This document shows, one piece after another, positions 1 to 14,070 of a stretch of 64,000 bases of DNA (position 1 is the stretch's first letter; every line of letters begins with the position of its first letter). The DNA comes from Pectinophora gossypiella. Taxonomy: Eukaryota > Arthropoda > Insecta > Lepidoptera > Gelechiidae. The stretch covers positions 8,313,001 through 8,377,000 of the forward strand of contig NC_065425.1 in assembly GCF_024362695.1 (NCBI RefSeq), in the 5' to 3' direction. The notes under the pieces are model-generated. The model had not been told where the DNA came from. It worked only from the letters and a program-made list of their open reading frames with translations, and made no database searches. A program made the translations under genes and the position numbers.

Positions 1-1090
1 GCCAAGATGAATAGACATCTAATTAACTTTATGGCATCTAAAGTGAATTTCATCTTTTCTTTCGTTGCAATATGTTTTCTTGTTTTTTACATACTGGTGC
101 AGATTTATTGTACAATATTAGTTTGGACATTTAAATTGTTAGGTAATATTTGAATACACACATTGGTTTTAGAAATCTACTTTAATTATAATTTACAGCT
201 GGAGCAAGGATATCAAAAACTTATTTTTTTATATTGTTTAGATTGTAGTAAAAAAAATGTTGATTTGTTGCTCCAGTTGATTGAGGGGAGGCCTGCAGTG
301 TTATATACCTATAAAGGTTGTTTATATTTATGTAATTAATATTTAAAAATACCAATATGCCTAACTTCCTCTACATCAGAAGGAATACAATTTAATAAAT
401 AAACACATCAAGTTGTCCTTTAGTTTGTTTGATAATATAATAATTCCATTAATATTTATTAGAATTTATTACTTAGCACATGACCTGTAGATACTTATCA
501 TAATCTAATCTGTGTACAAAAAATTTTGTACACAGATTTAACTTACTACAGGTCTTGTGCCTCATTTATGTAGTACAGTTAGTACTATAAGATGTGAATA
601 AAGATAGAAGGTAGTAGGCCTACTTTTAAATATAGTGCCAATAGTACCTTACAGAGCAAGCAGGCAACAAGCCTGAAGTCAACTTGCAGCTGTTTATATT
701 GGTGCCTGAAGCATATAGGTATATTAACAAGCTTAGTTTAAAAAATATTACTGAAATGATTGATAAACTTTAAAAACAAGTCCTTTAGAATATATCTACA
801 AATATTGCTTGGCAAATAGGTAGGTTATGTGCTTAATAAAAACATTTGTTTTGATATTGATAAAACAAAACAATGTTAAGGGAATTACACATGGTATTGA
901 GAAAGATATTCTAATTAATTAACTATACCAATATACCAATTTTATGGAGGTTTTTCAATTCTTATTTATTTATTATTATTTTAATTCATAAATGAAGGAA
1001 CAGACCTGCTTATGGTCCTCGGACCGATGGTAAAGTGGTGACAAAATAATAATAAAAAAAAATTGCTTGTATTTATTATTTTAATTAAGG
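1..1090. other. AT-rich, no gene recognised
   Basis: No splice-supported or family-recognisable coding sequence. A short piece at 275-300 looks like a SINE type 4 tail. The missing PP2A-B first exon could lie here or further upstream, but I saw no candidate. Confidence 0.5.
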
Positions 1091-1449
1091 AGCTGTGGTA
1101 ACCTACTTGGAAGAACACTTCACTTTCGCAGGTTCAAATTCAGCATGGGCCTAAACCAATAATTTCTGAATAAAACCAACTTTGTTTACAAATAGACAGT
1201 AGGTATTATTGATAGTTACAATCACGAGACAAAATAACATAGTAAAATGTTATTTTGGACGAAGCATAAAAACGTAAAACAAGGGCACAGTTAATATTCT
1301 ACGTGGGTACACGATAGTCACTTGGTCAAATGCCAAATGTGTATGTCTCAAGAATTTCTGGTTTTCCTTGTTTATCCAAGAAGTCAGTGATTTACTATAA
1401 GTATTGGTATTATAAAAACAAATAAAATTATCATCCTCCTGCCCTTAGC

Positions 1450-1625
1450 CCACAGGTGGGATCGGCACAACATGTATTCCTTGTCCATTCATATCTGTCA
1501 GTCGTCATCTGAGTACTCACACCTTTTACACACATATCCTTCGTTACGTAATCCATCCACACTTTCTTGGGTCGTCCCCCACCACCGTCGATATATGCCT
1601 TTCATCCCTCCTCATTACATGCATA
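1450..1625 (-). mobile_element. RTE-type LINE C-terminal fragment
   Basis: Reverse frame with GGGRPKKVWMDYVTKDMCVK then GVSTQMTTDRYEWTRNTCCA and DPT, the usual end of insect RTE-like ORFs. Confidence 0.75.
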
Positions 1626-1951
1626 GACCATTGTAACCTGTTACAAATAAAACTAATAAAACAAATTACAAATAAACCAAAATGATTAAAGGGATGAATG
1701 CAAGACAAATACATGTTGTGTCAACCCCACATAAAGTGTGATAGCGGTAGGAAGATGATGGTTGACATTATTCAAACCTTGTTCATAAATGATTGATGGA
1801 GACTTGCAGACAGCCTATACTGCTATCATCATCATCATGTGTGGGTTGTAAATGACCAACCTCATCAGTCATAATGTCTCAGCTATTATTGGGCCACCAT
1901 GACGTGACATGCTTCAATTAATAAAAGGCTTAAATATATTATAATAACAGG

Positions 1952-2190
1952 CCAACATGGCCTAGTGGTTAGAGCATTTGTCTCACAATTTGGAGGTCTG
2001 GGCTTGAGTCGAAAATCATTTTGTTAGACTGTCCTGTGTATACCTTAGACATTACAGGCAGAAATACCTGTTCTGAGGTTGTGTCCTCTACTAACCCACA
2101 CTGGAATATACTCCACGCTCCCCCTCCTATGTTGATTGAGGGGAGGGCTGTGCCCATCAGTGAGACATATTGGCGGGCTATTTTTAGGTA
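1952..2190 (+). mobile_element. tRNA-derived SINE (type 4), diverged
   Basis: Head GGCCTAGTGGTTAGAGCATT resembles a tRNA A box, with a worn B box (GGGCTTGAGTCG). The tail has GTTGATTGAGGGGAGGGCTG. Same family as 62608-62958. Confidence 0.7.
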
Positions 2191-2582
2191 TAATAAGAAA
2201 TTGAAAAGATTTCTTCAGATATATTTGTTTTGTAAGTGATATTAACACACCTGCAGTGTTTTGGAACAAATACAATAGTTTGTCACAGGTGAACATGAGC
2301 CAAATATAACATAACTATGTTTTACGCATTTAATATAAAAAAAAGTTGTGTCTCAGCCAGCTACTGCTAAACTGCTGGTGTTTGTTTTTGATTTTTTAAT
2401 AAGAATTATTTAAAAATTTGCTATTAATGATTCGAAAAACAGCTCGTTTTTCCTCTAATTTGAATTGTTATTAAATTTTATTTTTTAATGAGAATTCTTG
2501 ACATTGAATAATGATTTATATAATCAAGCTTAAAAACAAAACTAAATTAATAAAAGGGATAATACAGCCTATAAGTTTAGAA

Positions 2583-2845
2583 TTGGGTAGTTTCCTAGGT
2601 CACAGATAAATTCTAAAATTCTGATTACTAAATAAAGAGAGATCTAAAGGTGACAAAAAACGTTTTCTTTTTCTGTTTAACTTATTTATGAATTTAATCA
2701 AGAAAAATGTAATAATAAGTGCGACATTTTGTCACGGTTTTCTATGACGTCACAGGTTGCTTTTCAAACAAATTCCATAGTAATTTCGTGTTTTGACGTA
2801 TAATAAAAAGTAACTGATTTGACTAGTTTGAAACTAGCCTATACC
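2583..2845. mobile_element. MITE D, copy 1
   Basis: Runs from ATTGGGTAGTTTCCTAGG to GACTAGTTTGAAACTAGCC, with a TGACGTCA-like site (CTATGACGTCACAGG) in the middle. Confidence 0.75.
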
Positions 2846-3864
2846 AAGGATGCCAGAATGGACCTTCGAGATAGCTGTGCCAAACTAATCAATAGATATA
2901 TTACTACCTAATTAACGCAACCCTGCCCTTATGCAACTGAACGCGACAATTATCTACCGCTATTTATATCCCAACGACATGCCAGCTTCATTACAAGGTA
3001 CCTCGCACTTCCTATAGAAAACACGCGTCCGTAACCTCCTTTGTTTCATCAGCCATTGTTTTAAACTACCCCACAGTAGCGGGTATAGTATTTCTAACAA
3101 GATTTTCCATTCAAAACTATCTTATTACATCCCATTGTCACTCAAAAACAGGTCCAAAATGTGCGTTTGTTTCGGCATTTATCATTTAGACATGAGTCTG
3201 ATCCCTCGTGCGTTGTGTTTTATTTTTTAATTCAACTTTTTCTTGTCAGCCTGTGCTCGTTTAGCATGTAAAGTATTTAAATATAAATAGAAATGTTGAA
3301 AAAGAAGGAGACACCGTGGTATTCAAATCACCGAATCAGAATTCAAGATAATTTCACTAATTGGAGACACAATTCTTGTCGTTTGCATTGGAATACTGTC
3401 TGTGATTGTACGTATTGTAATAAATCAATTTGATTTGCAGATTTCCTATTCCAATTACAGTATTTTTTTGGCTGTTCATTATATTTTCACCGTTTAAGAC
3501 CGTTGCAAAGCCTCTTTTTTTCCAACTTCTTTTTAGTAAATAACATTATGTGTATTCTGTAGTTTGATACATTGCATTTACTATTTTATTCCTTCTTGTA
3601 ACATTCTTCTTTTTGTGATTAACAAATTTTCGCCCTACTACTAATAGGTATTACAGGTTGTTGACTACTAATAGGATGTAGAAATAGTATTTTTTTTAAA
3701 CATTTAAATAATAAAATAGATCATCAGTTTTTACATCCTATGTTGTAATATAATATTATTCATTACTACATTTAAATTGAAGTATTTTTAAATTATGGAA
3801 CTGAAATATTGTTCTCATTTGTTTTACATTATTTTATGATTTTCATTCGAAACAAATTATCGCA

Positions 3865-4128
3865 GAAGTTGGGGGAACTAGTGACTTACATCTTAGTTTC
3901 ACGGGTTCGAATCCCGGCTCGGGCTGTAAAGTACTGAATTCGACTTTGTCAGTTTGAGTTCATGTTTGGATTATAGACAATTAGGTATCACGTAGTTTCC
4001 AGAATTTGTGCCCGGTTAATGGCTATATGGTTCTCCCCCTAATACATGGGAATCAAACAAGTTGGCGAAGAGTGGGTGTATTATACTCCTTTGTCTAGCC
4101 CTTAGGGGCTACACGCGTGATGTTACGT
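3865..4128 (+). mobile_element. tRNA-derived SINE, another family
   Basis: B box GGGTTCGAATCCCGG near 3901, then a body with GGTTCTCCCCCTAATACATG and GTTGGCGAAGAGTGGGTG. Only one copy seen in the window. Confidence 0.6.
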
Positions 4129-4129
4129 T

Positions 4130-4432
4130 TAAGCTCATTCTTGAGAGTTGGACTCACGATCCGGAGGTGCCGGGTTCAAGTCCCGGTGACGACATATTAC
4201 AAAAATCACTTTGTGATCCCTAGTTTGATTAGGACATAAAGGCTGATCACCCGATTGTCCAAAAGTAAGATGATCCGTGCTTAGGAAGGCACGTTAAGCC
4301 GTTGGTCCCGGTTATTATTGATGTAGGTACGTAGTCATTACATGAGCCATGTCAGGGGTCTATGGCGGCTCAATAATAACCATGATAGGGTTGCTAAGGT
4401 TGGTCATTTACCTCACAACCCATGTAGAAGTT
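4130..4432 (+). mobile_element. SINE type 1, 5'-truncated
   Basis: Starts in the tRNA-like part (ACTCACGATCCGGAGGTGCC), then GATCACCCGATTGTCC, GGCACGTTAAGCCGTTGG, and a tail near CTCACAACCCA. Its end is about 45 bp before PP2A-B exon a. Confidence 0.75.
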
Positions 4433-4476
4433 AAACTCTAATATAATATTCATTAAAACGTTGGGCTATGTTCCAG

Positions 4477-4631
4477 GCAATGGTGGGGAGACAACATGGT
4501 GTTTCAGCCAGGTGAAAGGCACTCTAGAGGATGATGTGACTGAGGCGGACCTAATCTCGTGTGTCGAGTTCAACCATGATGGAGAATTGCTTGCCACCGG
4601 AGACAAGGGTGGCAGGGTGGTTATATTTCAG
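4477..4631 (+). CDS. tws: PP2A-B exon a (N-terminal strand and blade 1)
   Basis: Acceptor TTCCAG ends at 4476 and donor GTGAGA starts at 4632. The exon encodes NGGETTWCFSQVKG through GGRVVIFQ and ends in phase 0. It begins two bases into a glycine codon, so an upstream exon in phase 1 must supply the start. An in-frame TTG at 4461 lies in the intron and is not a start. Confidence 0.96.
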
Positions 4632-7600
4632 GTGAGATATTTATAAACATACATACATAGTGTTAGTGTAGTCGTGGTAGCCCAGCTGGTAAGAACACTT
4701 GCCTCTCACTTTGAGGTCCCAGGTTTGAATCCAGCACAGGCCTAAACCAATGATTGAATTAATGTTTGGATCGTAAATGATTATCACGTGCTCAGCGGCG
4801 TGAGGAAACCCACATTCCCGAGAAAAGCATTTTCGGAGGTATGTGACCTAAACTGTATCGGGATGGTTTCCCTTCGCGGGTTGGAAGGTCAGATAGACAG
4901 TCGCTTCTGTAAAAAACCCGGGCCTGTCAAATCTTCAGGTTTGGTAAGCGGACCCTGTGAAACACGGGATAATGCTAGGGAGAGATGACGATGATGAGGT
5001 GACATACATAGTGTTAGTGACATCCTAACGAAACGGGATGATGCAGATTATGATTTTGAGTTGATATCAAGTGATATTTCCATTGCAAAATTCATGAAAA
5101 TGTTAGTACCTTTTGTATTATTTTCAGTCCCGTATTATATTTTAAGCTGTATACCTGTAAACTGTGCCCTCCCCCCGCACCGATTCGTATCAGGTGCTGA
5201 CCTCACCCCCTGCGCCGAACGTAGCCTGGAAAGACCCCATAGCGTCTCTTTTGGCGTGCGTGGACGTCTCAAAATGAATATTTTTTATATTATTTATTTA
5301 ATGTTGAAAACATTATAATACGCAATATAATGAACCGCCATGACCAATCGATTACTAATTAATTCAAATAAATTTAAGGTTAATTTAAATATTAAATATT
5401 CTAAACCTTGTTGTGCTGTTACGAAACCGAGGTAACATTTATAAAAAATAATGGGAGTCACGTATTGAACAATTTTTTTTTAATTAGTTTAGTAGCCAGT
5501 TTTTTATTGCTTATTTATGAATGAAAAAATATTTTGTACATATATACATACGTAAGATCACGCTTATTTCCCTTAGGGGTAGGCAGAGACTACAGAATTT
5601 CCTTTACGACGATCCTGACACACCACTTTCGCTTCTTCCACGCTTCAATAGACATTCCGGAAATATTTACAAAGAGTAGTGTAGCGTGGACGAATCACAG
5701 ATAATCCAAAACTCAACATACGGTCACGAGCATTAATATGTATACACTTTGGTACCATGTCACATTAACTTTTTTGACAAATTAAACTGTAAGTTACACT
5801 AAATGTCAAATATGTTAGTGCGACAGAGTTCTAAAGTGGGTACATTATATTGCTCATGACTGCACGTCACGCAATTCGCGTGAATAGACTAGTTTCCAAC
5901 TAGTAAAATACCAAAAGTGACTGCAAGTTTTGTCTTCGGATTGTTGCTATGTCTACCCTGTTAGCGATTATAAGCGTGATTTTTATTTACTTTTAATTGA
6001 AAATGTGTCTTTGAGCACCTTTAAGAACGTTAGAAAGTAGCAGCTTCATTGTATGAGAATATCAAATTTTCCTTCAAATCTGTCTGTCTTGCAATGTTTG
6101 AGGGCTAATTACTTAGTTTTTTGCCCGTATTAAGGGTACTTATTTTGAATGCCTAAAAGCCTATTAAATGGAGCAGTTTTTAGAAATACTTTCAGTGTCC
6201 ATGACAATCTCATGTGTTTATTATTCTTCGGCGAAGTTTTAACAACTGTAACAATTTTGGTCGAATTCTCACTTTGACTTCCGATAACTTTTTTTATCTT
6301 TGATTTCACTTTGATTTATCTTTGATTGAGCGGTACACAGACTTAGGCATAGTTGTGAAGTAAAATAAAATAATTATTAAGAAAGGGATAGCGACAAAAT
6401 GATTATTTCTGAAGTAAGGTAGAAAATCTAGAAAAAGGTACAAAATGGGTCATATCTCCTAAACCGTAAATAATTGCTAAACAAACATGGGGGTGTCTCT
6501 GGTAGCTAATGAGCCCCTCTTTCTAATTTTTCATTTTGAACCTGAACTTCTGGGCCACCCTGTATACGGCCTATACACTGTTTATTATTAATGAAATAAA
6601 AGACATGCCTTGTGTTAAGTTCTTAGTAAAAAGTAACTGATTTGACTTGGAAACTAGTCTATTGTGAGGGAAAATGTTTTCACCTAAAACCATAGATGAA
6701 TCATTGCATAATGACGTCACTTGCAAATGTTTCAAGATAAGCGAATTCTGGTGATATAACGAAAGGAAGGCGTCATCTTACGTGTGTACAGTCATGAGCA
6801 ATATAATGTACCCACTTTAGGACTCTGTCGCACTAACATATTTGACATTTAGTGAGACTTACAGTTCAATTTGTCAAAAAAGTTAATATGACATGGTACC
6901 AAAGTGTATATACATATTAATGCTCGTGACCGTACGTATGCAATACGTTTCTTATCTCTTAACATTGATTTACCACTACCGTAGATACAGCCCTTGATAC
7001 AAAAATGCGGCGAAAAGATGGCGCTTGTTTAGCTATACATTCGTACACAGCGGTTTAACCTCTCATATGCCGAGATACCAGACACAATAGATTTTACATT
7101 GTGTCTGGTCGAGATCCGCGTTCCGGCGTTTAAGGGGTTAAACATTCAATAAAATCGTGTCAAATTAAGAAAGTACGCGTCGTCTTATTACGTATATTAG
7201 CGCGTGGTGCTTCGTAACGCGGTCGAGTTATACTGCGACTCTGATTGACCGGGAGTACTTGTTTTAGTGTATTTTAAACTAAAATAATAATTTTGGTAAG
7301 TTTTACTACGAAAATTAAATTGTTTATACTATGATAACATGCACAATGTCATTACTTATTCTTTGAGCTTCTATTTTTGCAAGTTTTTATCACGAACTTC
7401 CCCGTGTTGCCAGTTCGGCGCCTAATCGCGCACTGAGGTAAAGTACTGTCAACGTCCCTATATTAACAGCAACTTTGCGTCCCACTTTTTGAGCGCTGAT
7501 GTTCAATCTATGGTAGTTGTAAATCTATATCTCCTTAGGACAAGTTTCTGACTAACTTCTGGGTTTGTGTTCGATAAGGTAGTTGAGGAAGGGGAAGACC

Positions 7601-10600
7601 AGGAAGAGCTTGGATCAAATAGGTAACTTGACAACCTAGTCAAATGTGATACTTTTTTCGAAACGTCAAAACGAAAGTTTTCTTTGGAGTGTGTATGGAA
7701 ATACTGTCCTGTGACGTCATCAATAAAAGCGGTCAAACGTTTTTATTCATTGTAACTTAATTCATAAATAAGTCGAAAACTAAAATGGGATGGATTATTG
7801 ATCGTCTTAAAATTGGCTTCTATTTCTAGATTAGCATTTTATAATGTATCTCTGACTCAGTCAAATACCCTATTAATAAGAAGACGAATGTCGTGTCTTA
7901 TAAAGAAGTCAAAGAACTGGCCTTTGATCGGCAAGAATGCACACTATCATTCTAAAGAAATATAAATATGAAAATAGAATCGAAATTTGTTAAAAATGTA
8001 TTAGTTACAGCCATCACATTAGCGTTAATATGTATGCATCTTAGAACCATGTCACACTAACTATTTTGACAAATTGAACGATATGTCTCACTAAATGTCA
8101 AATATGTTAGTGCGACTGGGTTCTAAAGTGGGTGCATGATATAATGTTACTCATGACTATACATTATTCACTATAGTTGTTAATACATGTTTACTATACA
8201 TTCGTAAGTTCCGAGTGAAAGTGGTCCGACCCGCTGAGTATTTTAGGTGTGGACTCGTGTGAAATCTTCTTACTCTTTTGGCCGGTTTTATGACCTCCTG
8301 TTTTAACCGACTGCGCTGTGATAAATTATGTTCTTTATAGAAATCTTGACTGTTTTGCTTTAAAGATACAACTGTTCTGTTGTTGTCACGAGTACTAATA
8401 TTTATACACTTTGATACCATGTCACATTAACTTTTTTGACAAATTAAACCGTAAGTCTCATTAAATGTCAAATATGATAGTGCGACAGGGTTCTAAAGAG
8501 GGTACTTGATATTACACTCATGACTACATTATCGTGCAGTTTTATTTTGGGGATACAAACTGATTAATTTATCGAATTGGTAACTCAGTTACACTTCGAA
8601 TAGTCAAGTTTGATGGAAAATTCCACTTGATATTAGCTCAGAATCATTTGCTGAATCATATCCCTGATTACCGAGTCATTAACACCCTGTATATTGTCTC
8701 CGTTCTACTTTTTAGGGAAAAATAGGTCAGTGGTTGCCCTCTTGCCTTCTGCTTCGCAGTACTCTGTCTGACGCGAGTGGGATGGCGACCAGAGTAGACT
8801 CTTTCAAAGCCGTACTCCTGTCCTCTACCGTCCGCTTCTAAATAGTACTGACAGTTACCTCTACGACCTCCATGGTCCAGTAGTTGAGCGTTCTGCTCAC
8901 GATCCGGAGGTCCCGGGTTCGAATCCCGGTGGGGACAAATCACTTTGTGATCCCTAGTTCGGTTAGGACATTGCAGGCTGATCACATGATTGTCCAGAAG
9001 TATGATGTTCCGTGCTTCGGAATGCAGGTTAATCCGTTGGTCCCGGTTACTACTTACTGATGTAAGTACGTAGTCATTATTTGAGTCACGTCAGTGACCT
9101 TTGGCGAATTGGCGGCTCTATAATAACCCTGACACCAGGGTTGATGAGGTTGGTTATCCACCTCACAACCCACACGACAGAAGAAGAAGTTACCGCTGCC
9201 CTCTGTCAGATAATGAACCTTTTGAAAATAACTTTTATGTTATCTAATATACAAGTCGGATGATATACGCGACATTTTATGTCTTGGTCCACTTTATGTT
9301 GCCAATATCAATAAAGATGATAACAGCCCAGATTATGCCCTAGGCCCTCCGGACATTTATGATGAAACTATAGCTATTGCCCGCGGCTTTAGTCGCGTTT
9401 AATTCCGGGCAACACGGTTCCGCTTTTCTAATATACCAATTTTCTACCTAGAAAACTACGAAAAAATCCATATAAACTTTCACCCCCTCTGAGGCAGCAG
9501 ATTTCCACGATATTTTTGCTAGTTTAGCTTTCTACCTTGAAAGTTGCGGAATGCTCCACACAGACTTCAACCCTCCATTTTACGCAATTGGGGTTTTTTT
9601 TTTTGAGTTTCCCCCGAGGGTTAATTCCACCCTCGAGAGGAGTATATTCTAGACTTAATAGCATCAAACACATTGGGGGGTTAGAAAAAGACAAAAAGCA
9701 GCCTGTCACTCTTCATCGCTTTAACTCCACTTTTTTAAGTTAAGGGATGAAGAGTGACATAGGCTAACCAAACTGGATCATAGTGATTTTAGTGATATCT
9801 AGAATAAGGAACGGCAACTCTCCGCTCCCCACCAGCGGCTGAGCTAGGTTTACCTCACCCCCCTCGGTCTTACTTTAGTCTTCAATCGTATGTCATCAGA
9901 CGTCACACACACAGATGCGCGTGTAAAGTAACGTAAATGTGTAGTGTCTGTGTAAAACGAGGTGTTCTGTATCAAGAGTCCGGGGCATAGTTTTTCTTGC
10001 AGCTTCTTTTCCCCGGCTATACAGGTTGTGAGAAGCTGCAGTAGTTTTAGGCGGATGAGACGTTTGTTATGTAAAAATTGACGATCAAAGTGTAACTATG
10101 TTACCTACCGAATAAAGATATTTTTGAATTTGAATAATACTATGTCTCTCTCTCTATTTAAGAGCTGCGCTCTTGTCGGTGGAGTAACCGCCATTCCTCT
10201 CTTCTTCCCGCCAAAACCTTCACCTCCCGATACGACACGACCTACACCTTCTCTTTTATTTGTTTCATAAATGTTATCCTAGGTCTACCCCTTCCTCTCT
10301 TCCCTTCAATTTTTCCTTCTATAATGTTTGTTATAAATGAATCGTGTCGTATCAGGTGGCCAATCATATTTCCTCTTTCAATATGGTTCTCTTTTCTTCA
10401 ACTACGTATAGAACGGCAACTCTCCACTCCCCCCCACCAGCGGCTGAGCTAGGTTTACCTCACCCCTTCGGTCTTACTTTAGTCTTCAATCGTATGGGCG
10501 TCAGACGTCACATACACAGTAACGTAAATGTGTAGTGTCTGTGTAAAACGAGGTGTTTTGTATCAAGGGTCCGGTGTGTCGCACTATGCTTGCGTGTGAT

Positions 10601-13600
10601 AATGCGATTAAGATAAATAGATCATATGCCTAGTTCGAGTGGATAGATAAATAGCATATGAGCGTCCGATAAGCCATGCAACTCTAGTAGGTATTTACCG
10701 AGTCGTAGAAGCATTATGTAAACTCACACCCTTCATTCTTATTGGGGTAAGCAGAGTCGTAATTTAAACGAAACTAGCTTACCTTTATTCTAGGCAATTC
10801 CAGCAGATCATAATGATGTTTGAAATTATTGATAAAATTGAAATTATAGGAATACACTCGTATTCCGAATTTGAGCCGATAACATAACCAGCCTACACAC
10901 GTCCTACTGCTGTGCACATGCCTCCCCGCTTGTCTGTTCAAGTAGTTAATACCATTTGCGGCACGTCAACAATATGACACGCAGAGACTTCAGGATCCCG
11001 ACACCGACCCCGCCGGCGTGGTCGGCGATTACCCTCATTCAGAGTTTATCTTAATTCTTTCAAATATAATCCTCTCAGAGGACGCCCTGAGCCGACTGGG
11101 CACCTTCAGGCCTATTGTCTCAAACTTTGTACGGTCACGAGCATTGGTACCATGTCACATTATTTTTTTTGACAAATTGCACTGTAAGTCTCACTAAATG
11201 TCAAATATGTTAGTGCGACAGAGTCCTAAAGTGGGTACATTATATTGCTCATGACTGTACCTGGTGAGAGTCGAGCGTTCTTCCAACTGGGCCACCTCGG
11301 CATTCTTTTTTTTTGACGTGATTTGTTATAGACCTGTCCAGATAGCATTAACTACTTGGCCGGACAAAAGTTACACCACCGGCTCCTCCTCCTGTCCATG
11401 CGAAATTCTTCGATCTATGTATCGCCATTAAGTCGACATCTATCTAGAATATTAAGTACTAGTATTTCTTAGACCGATATACAGGGTGTTAGTGACATCG
11501 TAACGAAAAAAAAAATGGAACGCCTATTTTATTGTACTAAAAACGATGGTGGGTGTTTTTCTTGTCGCAAATGTTTAATTAAGATTTTCAATTTTTACTG
11601 TGCCGCAATGTAAGTCGAACAACGCGCCACACAGACGCTAAACTTACGCGCGGCTACGTTACGCGTGTGAGATACGATGTTGATATCTAGGTAGGAGTTT
11701 TCATTCTCTTGTATTTAGATGCTTAGTAGTGGTTCAACGTTTAAAAATGTTGTTTGTTGAAGTAGAACACCTCCACGATTTTTCACGCACGGTACCAGTT
11801 ATTAAAACGTTCCTAACTTATTAACAATAAAAACCCTACTCTTGCCTTACCTTAATTGTTATTCCTTCGGATGAAGTACCTAGGTAGGTACCCTAGAACA
11901 TGTCACGTCACGTAGGTATGCAACATCGCGTTTCCTCCGCGGTAGGTAGGTATCACACGCACTCACAAACACAACACCTTGCTCTTTAATAAACATCAAC
12001 AATCTTCCATACTTTTGCGCAGTAAATGGTCTATGATCTATCATCATAGTCGACACTACTCATTTACAGAATGAAACAAACACTCACAAACACGAAAAAA
12101 ATATCCTCGAAAAACATCACGCGATTCGGGTCAAGCTTAGTATTCGACTGAGCGGAAGCGCGCGGCGGCGTTAGCGCAAAGCATCAAAGGCGCCGACTAA
12201 GGGCGCCGACGACGCACCGGCCGCGGCCGCGTCGAGCCGACGACTAGAGAGAGAGAGAAGTATGTTTATGGTGCAAGTGACAGAGAAAGAAATAGTATCT
12301 GTTCGTATGCCTACTTTATTGGCGAGCGTTGCCCTTGACCCGTGCGCCGGCTATTCACCTGCGCATAGCTGAAGTTGTAGATACGTTATTATTATTATTG
12401 ATGACATTGATAAAATTTAATAATTAGTAATTTTTATTTGTTTATTTTAAATGTGCGTTCTATGCAGCTTAAAACACAATATGGGACTGAAAAAAATCTA
12501 TTATTTTTATGAATTTGGCGACAGGAAACTTCACTTGATACCTATCAACTCAAAGAAATACCTAGTATCTGTTCGTAATGCCTACTTTATTGGCGCGCGT
12601 TGCCCTTGATCCGTGAGGCTATTCACGTCCGAGTATCCATCAAGACAGATCAAACAAGCCCTAACTCGGAGGTCTTGCGTCCCAGGATCCTTTAATTATG
12701 TCTTAGAACCTTCTTGGCCTATGTGGTCCAGTGGTTGAGCGATGGGATGCGGAGGGTCCGGGTTCGTATTCCGGTGGGGACATATCACAAAAATCTGTTT
12801 ATAAGGCCTTTGGTTGGGACGTTACAGGCTGATCACCTGATTGTCCGAAAGTAAAATGATCCGTGCTTCGGAAGGTACGTTAAGTCGTTGCTCCCGTCTA
12901 CTAGGTACTTATGTAAGCACGTAGCCGTTACATGAATATTGTACACAGAACAGGATAGGTTTAATTAGTTCTTTACTGATGATTTAACAATGAGATTTAA
13001 AACTACGAATAACTTAGTACTTAGTACCTCGGTACGGTACCAACATGTAACAAGAAAAATAAGATCACTCCACTCGGACAATTTTTTTCTTTGAACATGC
13101 CGACATTGCCTACGCGGCGGAGTTGCCGAACTATCGATAGGTAGATTATCAATTGTTGAACTTGAAAATTGTCTAAACTATCGAAAGTAGTGATAGTACA
13201 TTTAGATCGATACTAGCGATAGTACCGATAGGTCTTGCTTTGTAACAATAATGGGTATTGATCTAAAAGATTTATTTATTTTCGATTTTTGTGTAGCGAG
13301 GTTTTGCGTAGGTACTTACATACTAAGTTGGTGGATGGTTGACATAGTAGGTAACTAATTACCTAATCTGTGGTGGTTGTGTTAGTTGGTTGTTAGTTAT
13401 TCTAATGACAACAAAGAATACAATTATTTACTGTTTCAACTGTTTTAGGTAGATAATGGCCCTGATTCCTATGAGTAAATGAATGAATAACCCGGTCGAA
13501 TCAAAAAGGTATCTCGCTGGTAACTTAATTCTGTCGGTTGTTTTAGATTTCTGCTTAAAATTGACGTGTATTCCATAAATTTTATGCCTGTTGATTATCC

Positions 13601-14030
13601 GTCCATTTAAGAATAAGAATAAAATAAATTTATAATTTACGATAGACAGAGAAAGAAATAGGATCGGTTCGTAGTGCCTACTTTGTAGGCCGCGCCGCCG
13701 CCGCGCCGCCGCCGCGCCGCCGGCGTGCGGCGCGGGGCGGGCGGAGCGGGGCGTGCGGAGCGGGGCGCGCGGCGCGGTGCGTGTGGCCGTTGACCCGTTC
13801 GAGCAGCTGTTGTCTCCATTACATCGAAAATTTTCGATAATTTGTCATTATTGTTTTTTTTATTGAAATTTGGGTTCTATGCAGCTAAAAGCACAATATG
13901 GAATTGAAAATAATTAAAAACAAAACTCAAAATTTCATGAATTTTGCGACGGAAAATTCCACTAGATATTAACTCAGAATCATGGTCTGAATCATCCCTT
14001 TCAGTATTCGTTACGATGTCACTAACACCC

Positions 14031-14070
<40 letters not shown>

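Noticed and set aside
1..4476. Search for the first coding exon of PP2A-B
   Set aside because: No ATG followed by a phase-1 donor stood out above chance, so none is called.
13637..13819. Arg/Pro/Ala-rich open frames at the GCC expansion
   Set aside because: Low-complexity frame through a repeat, open only because GC-rich DNA lacks stops.
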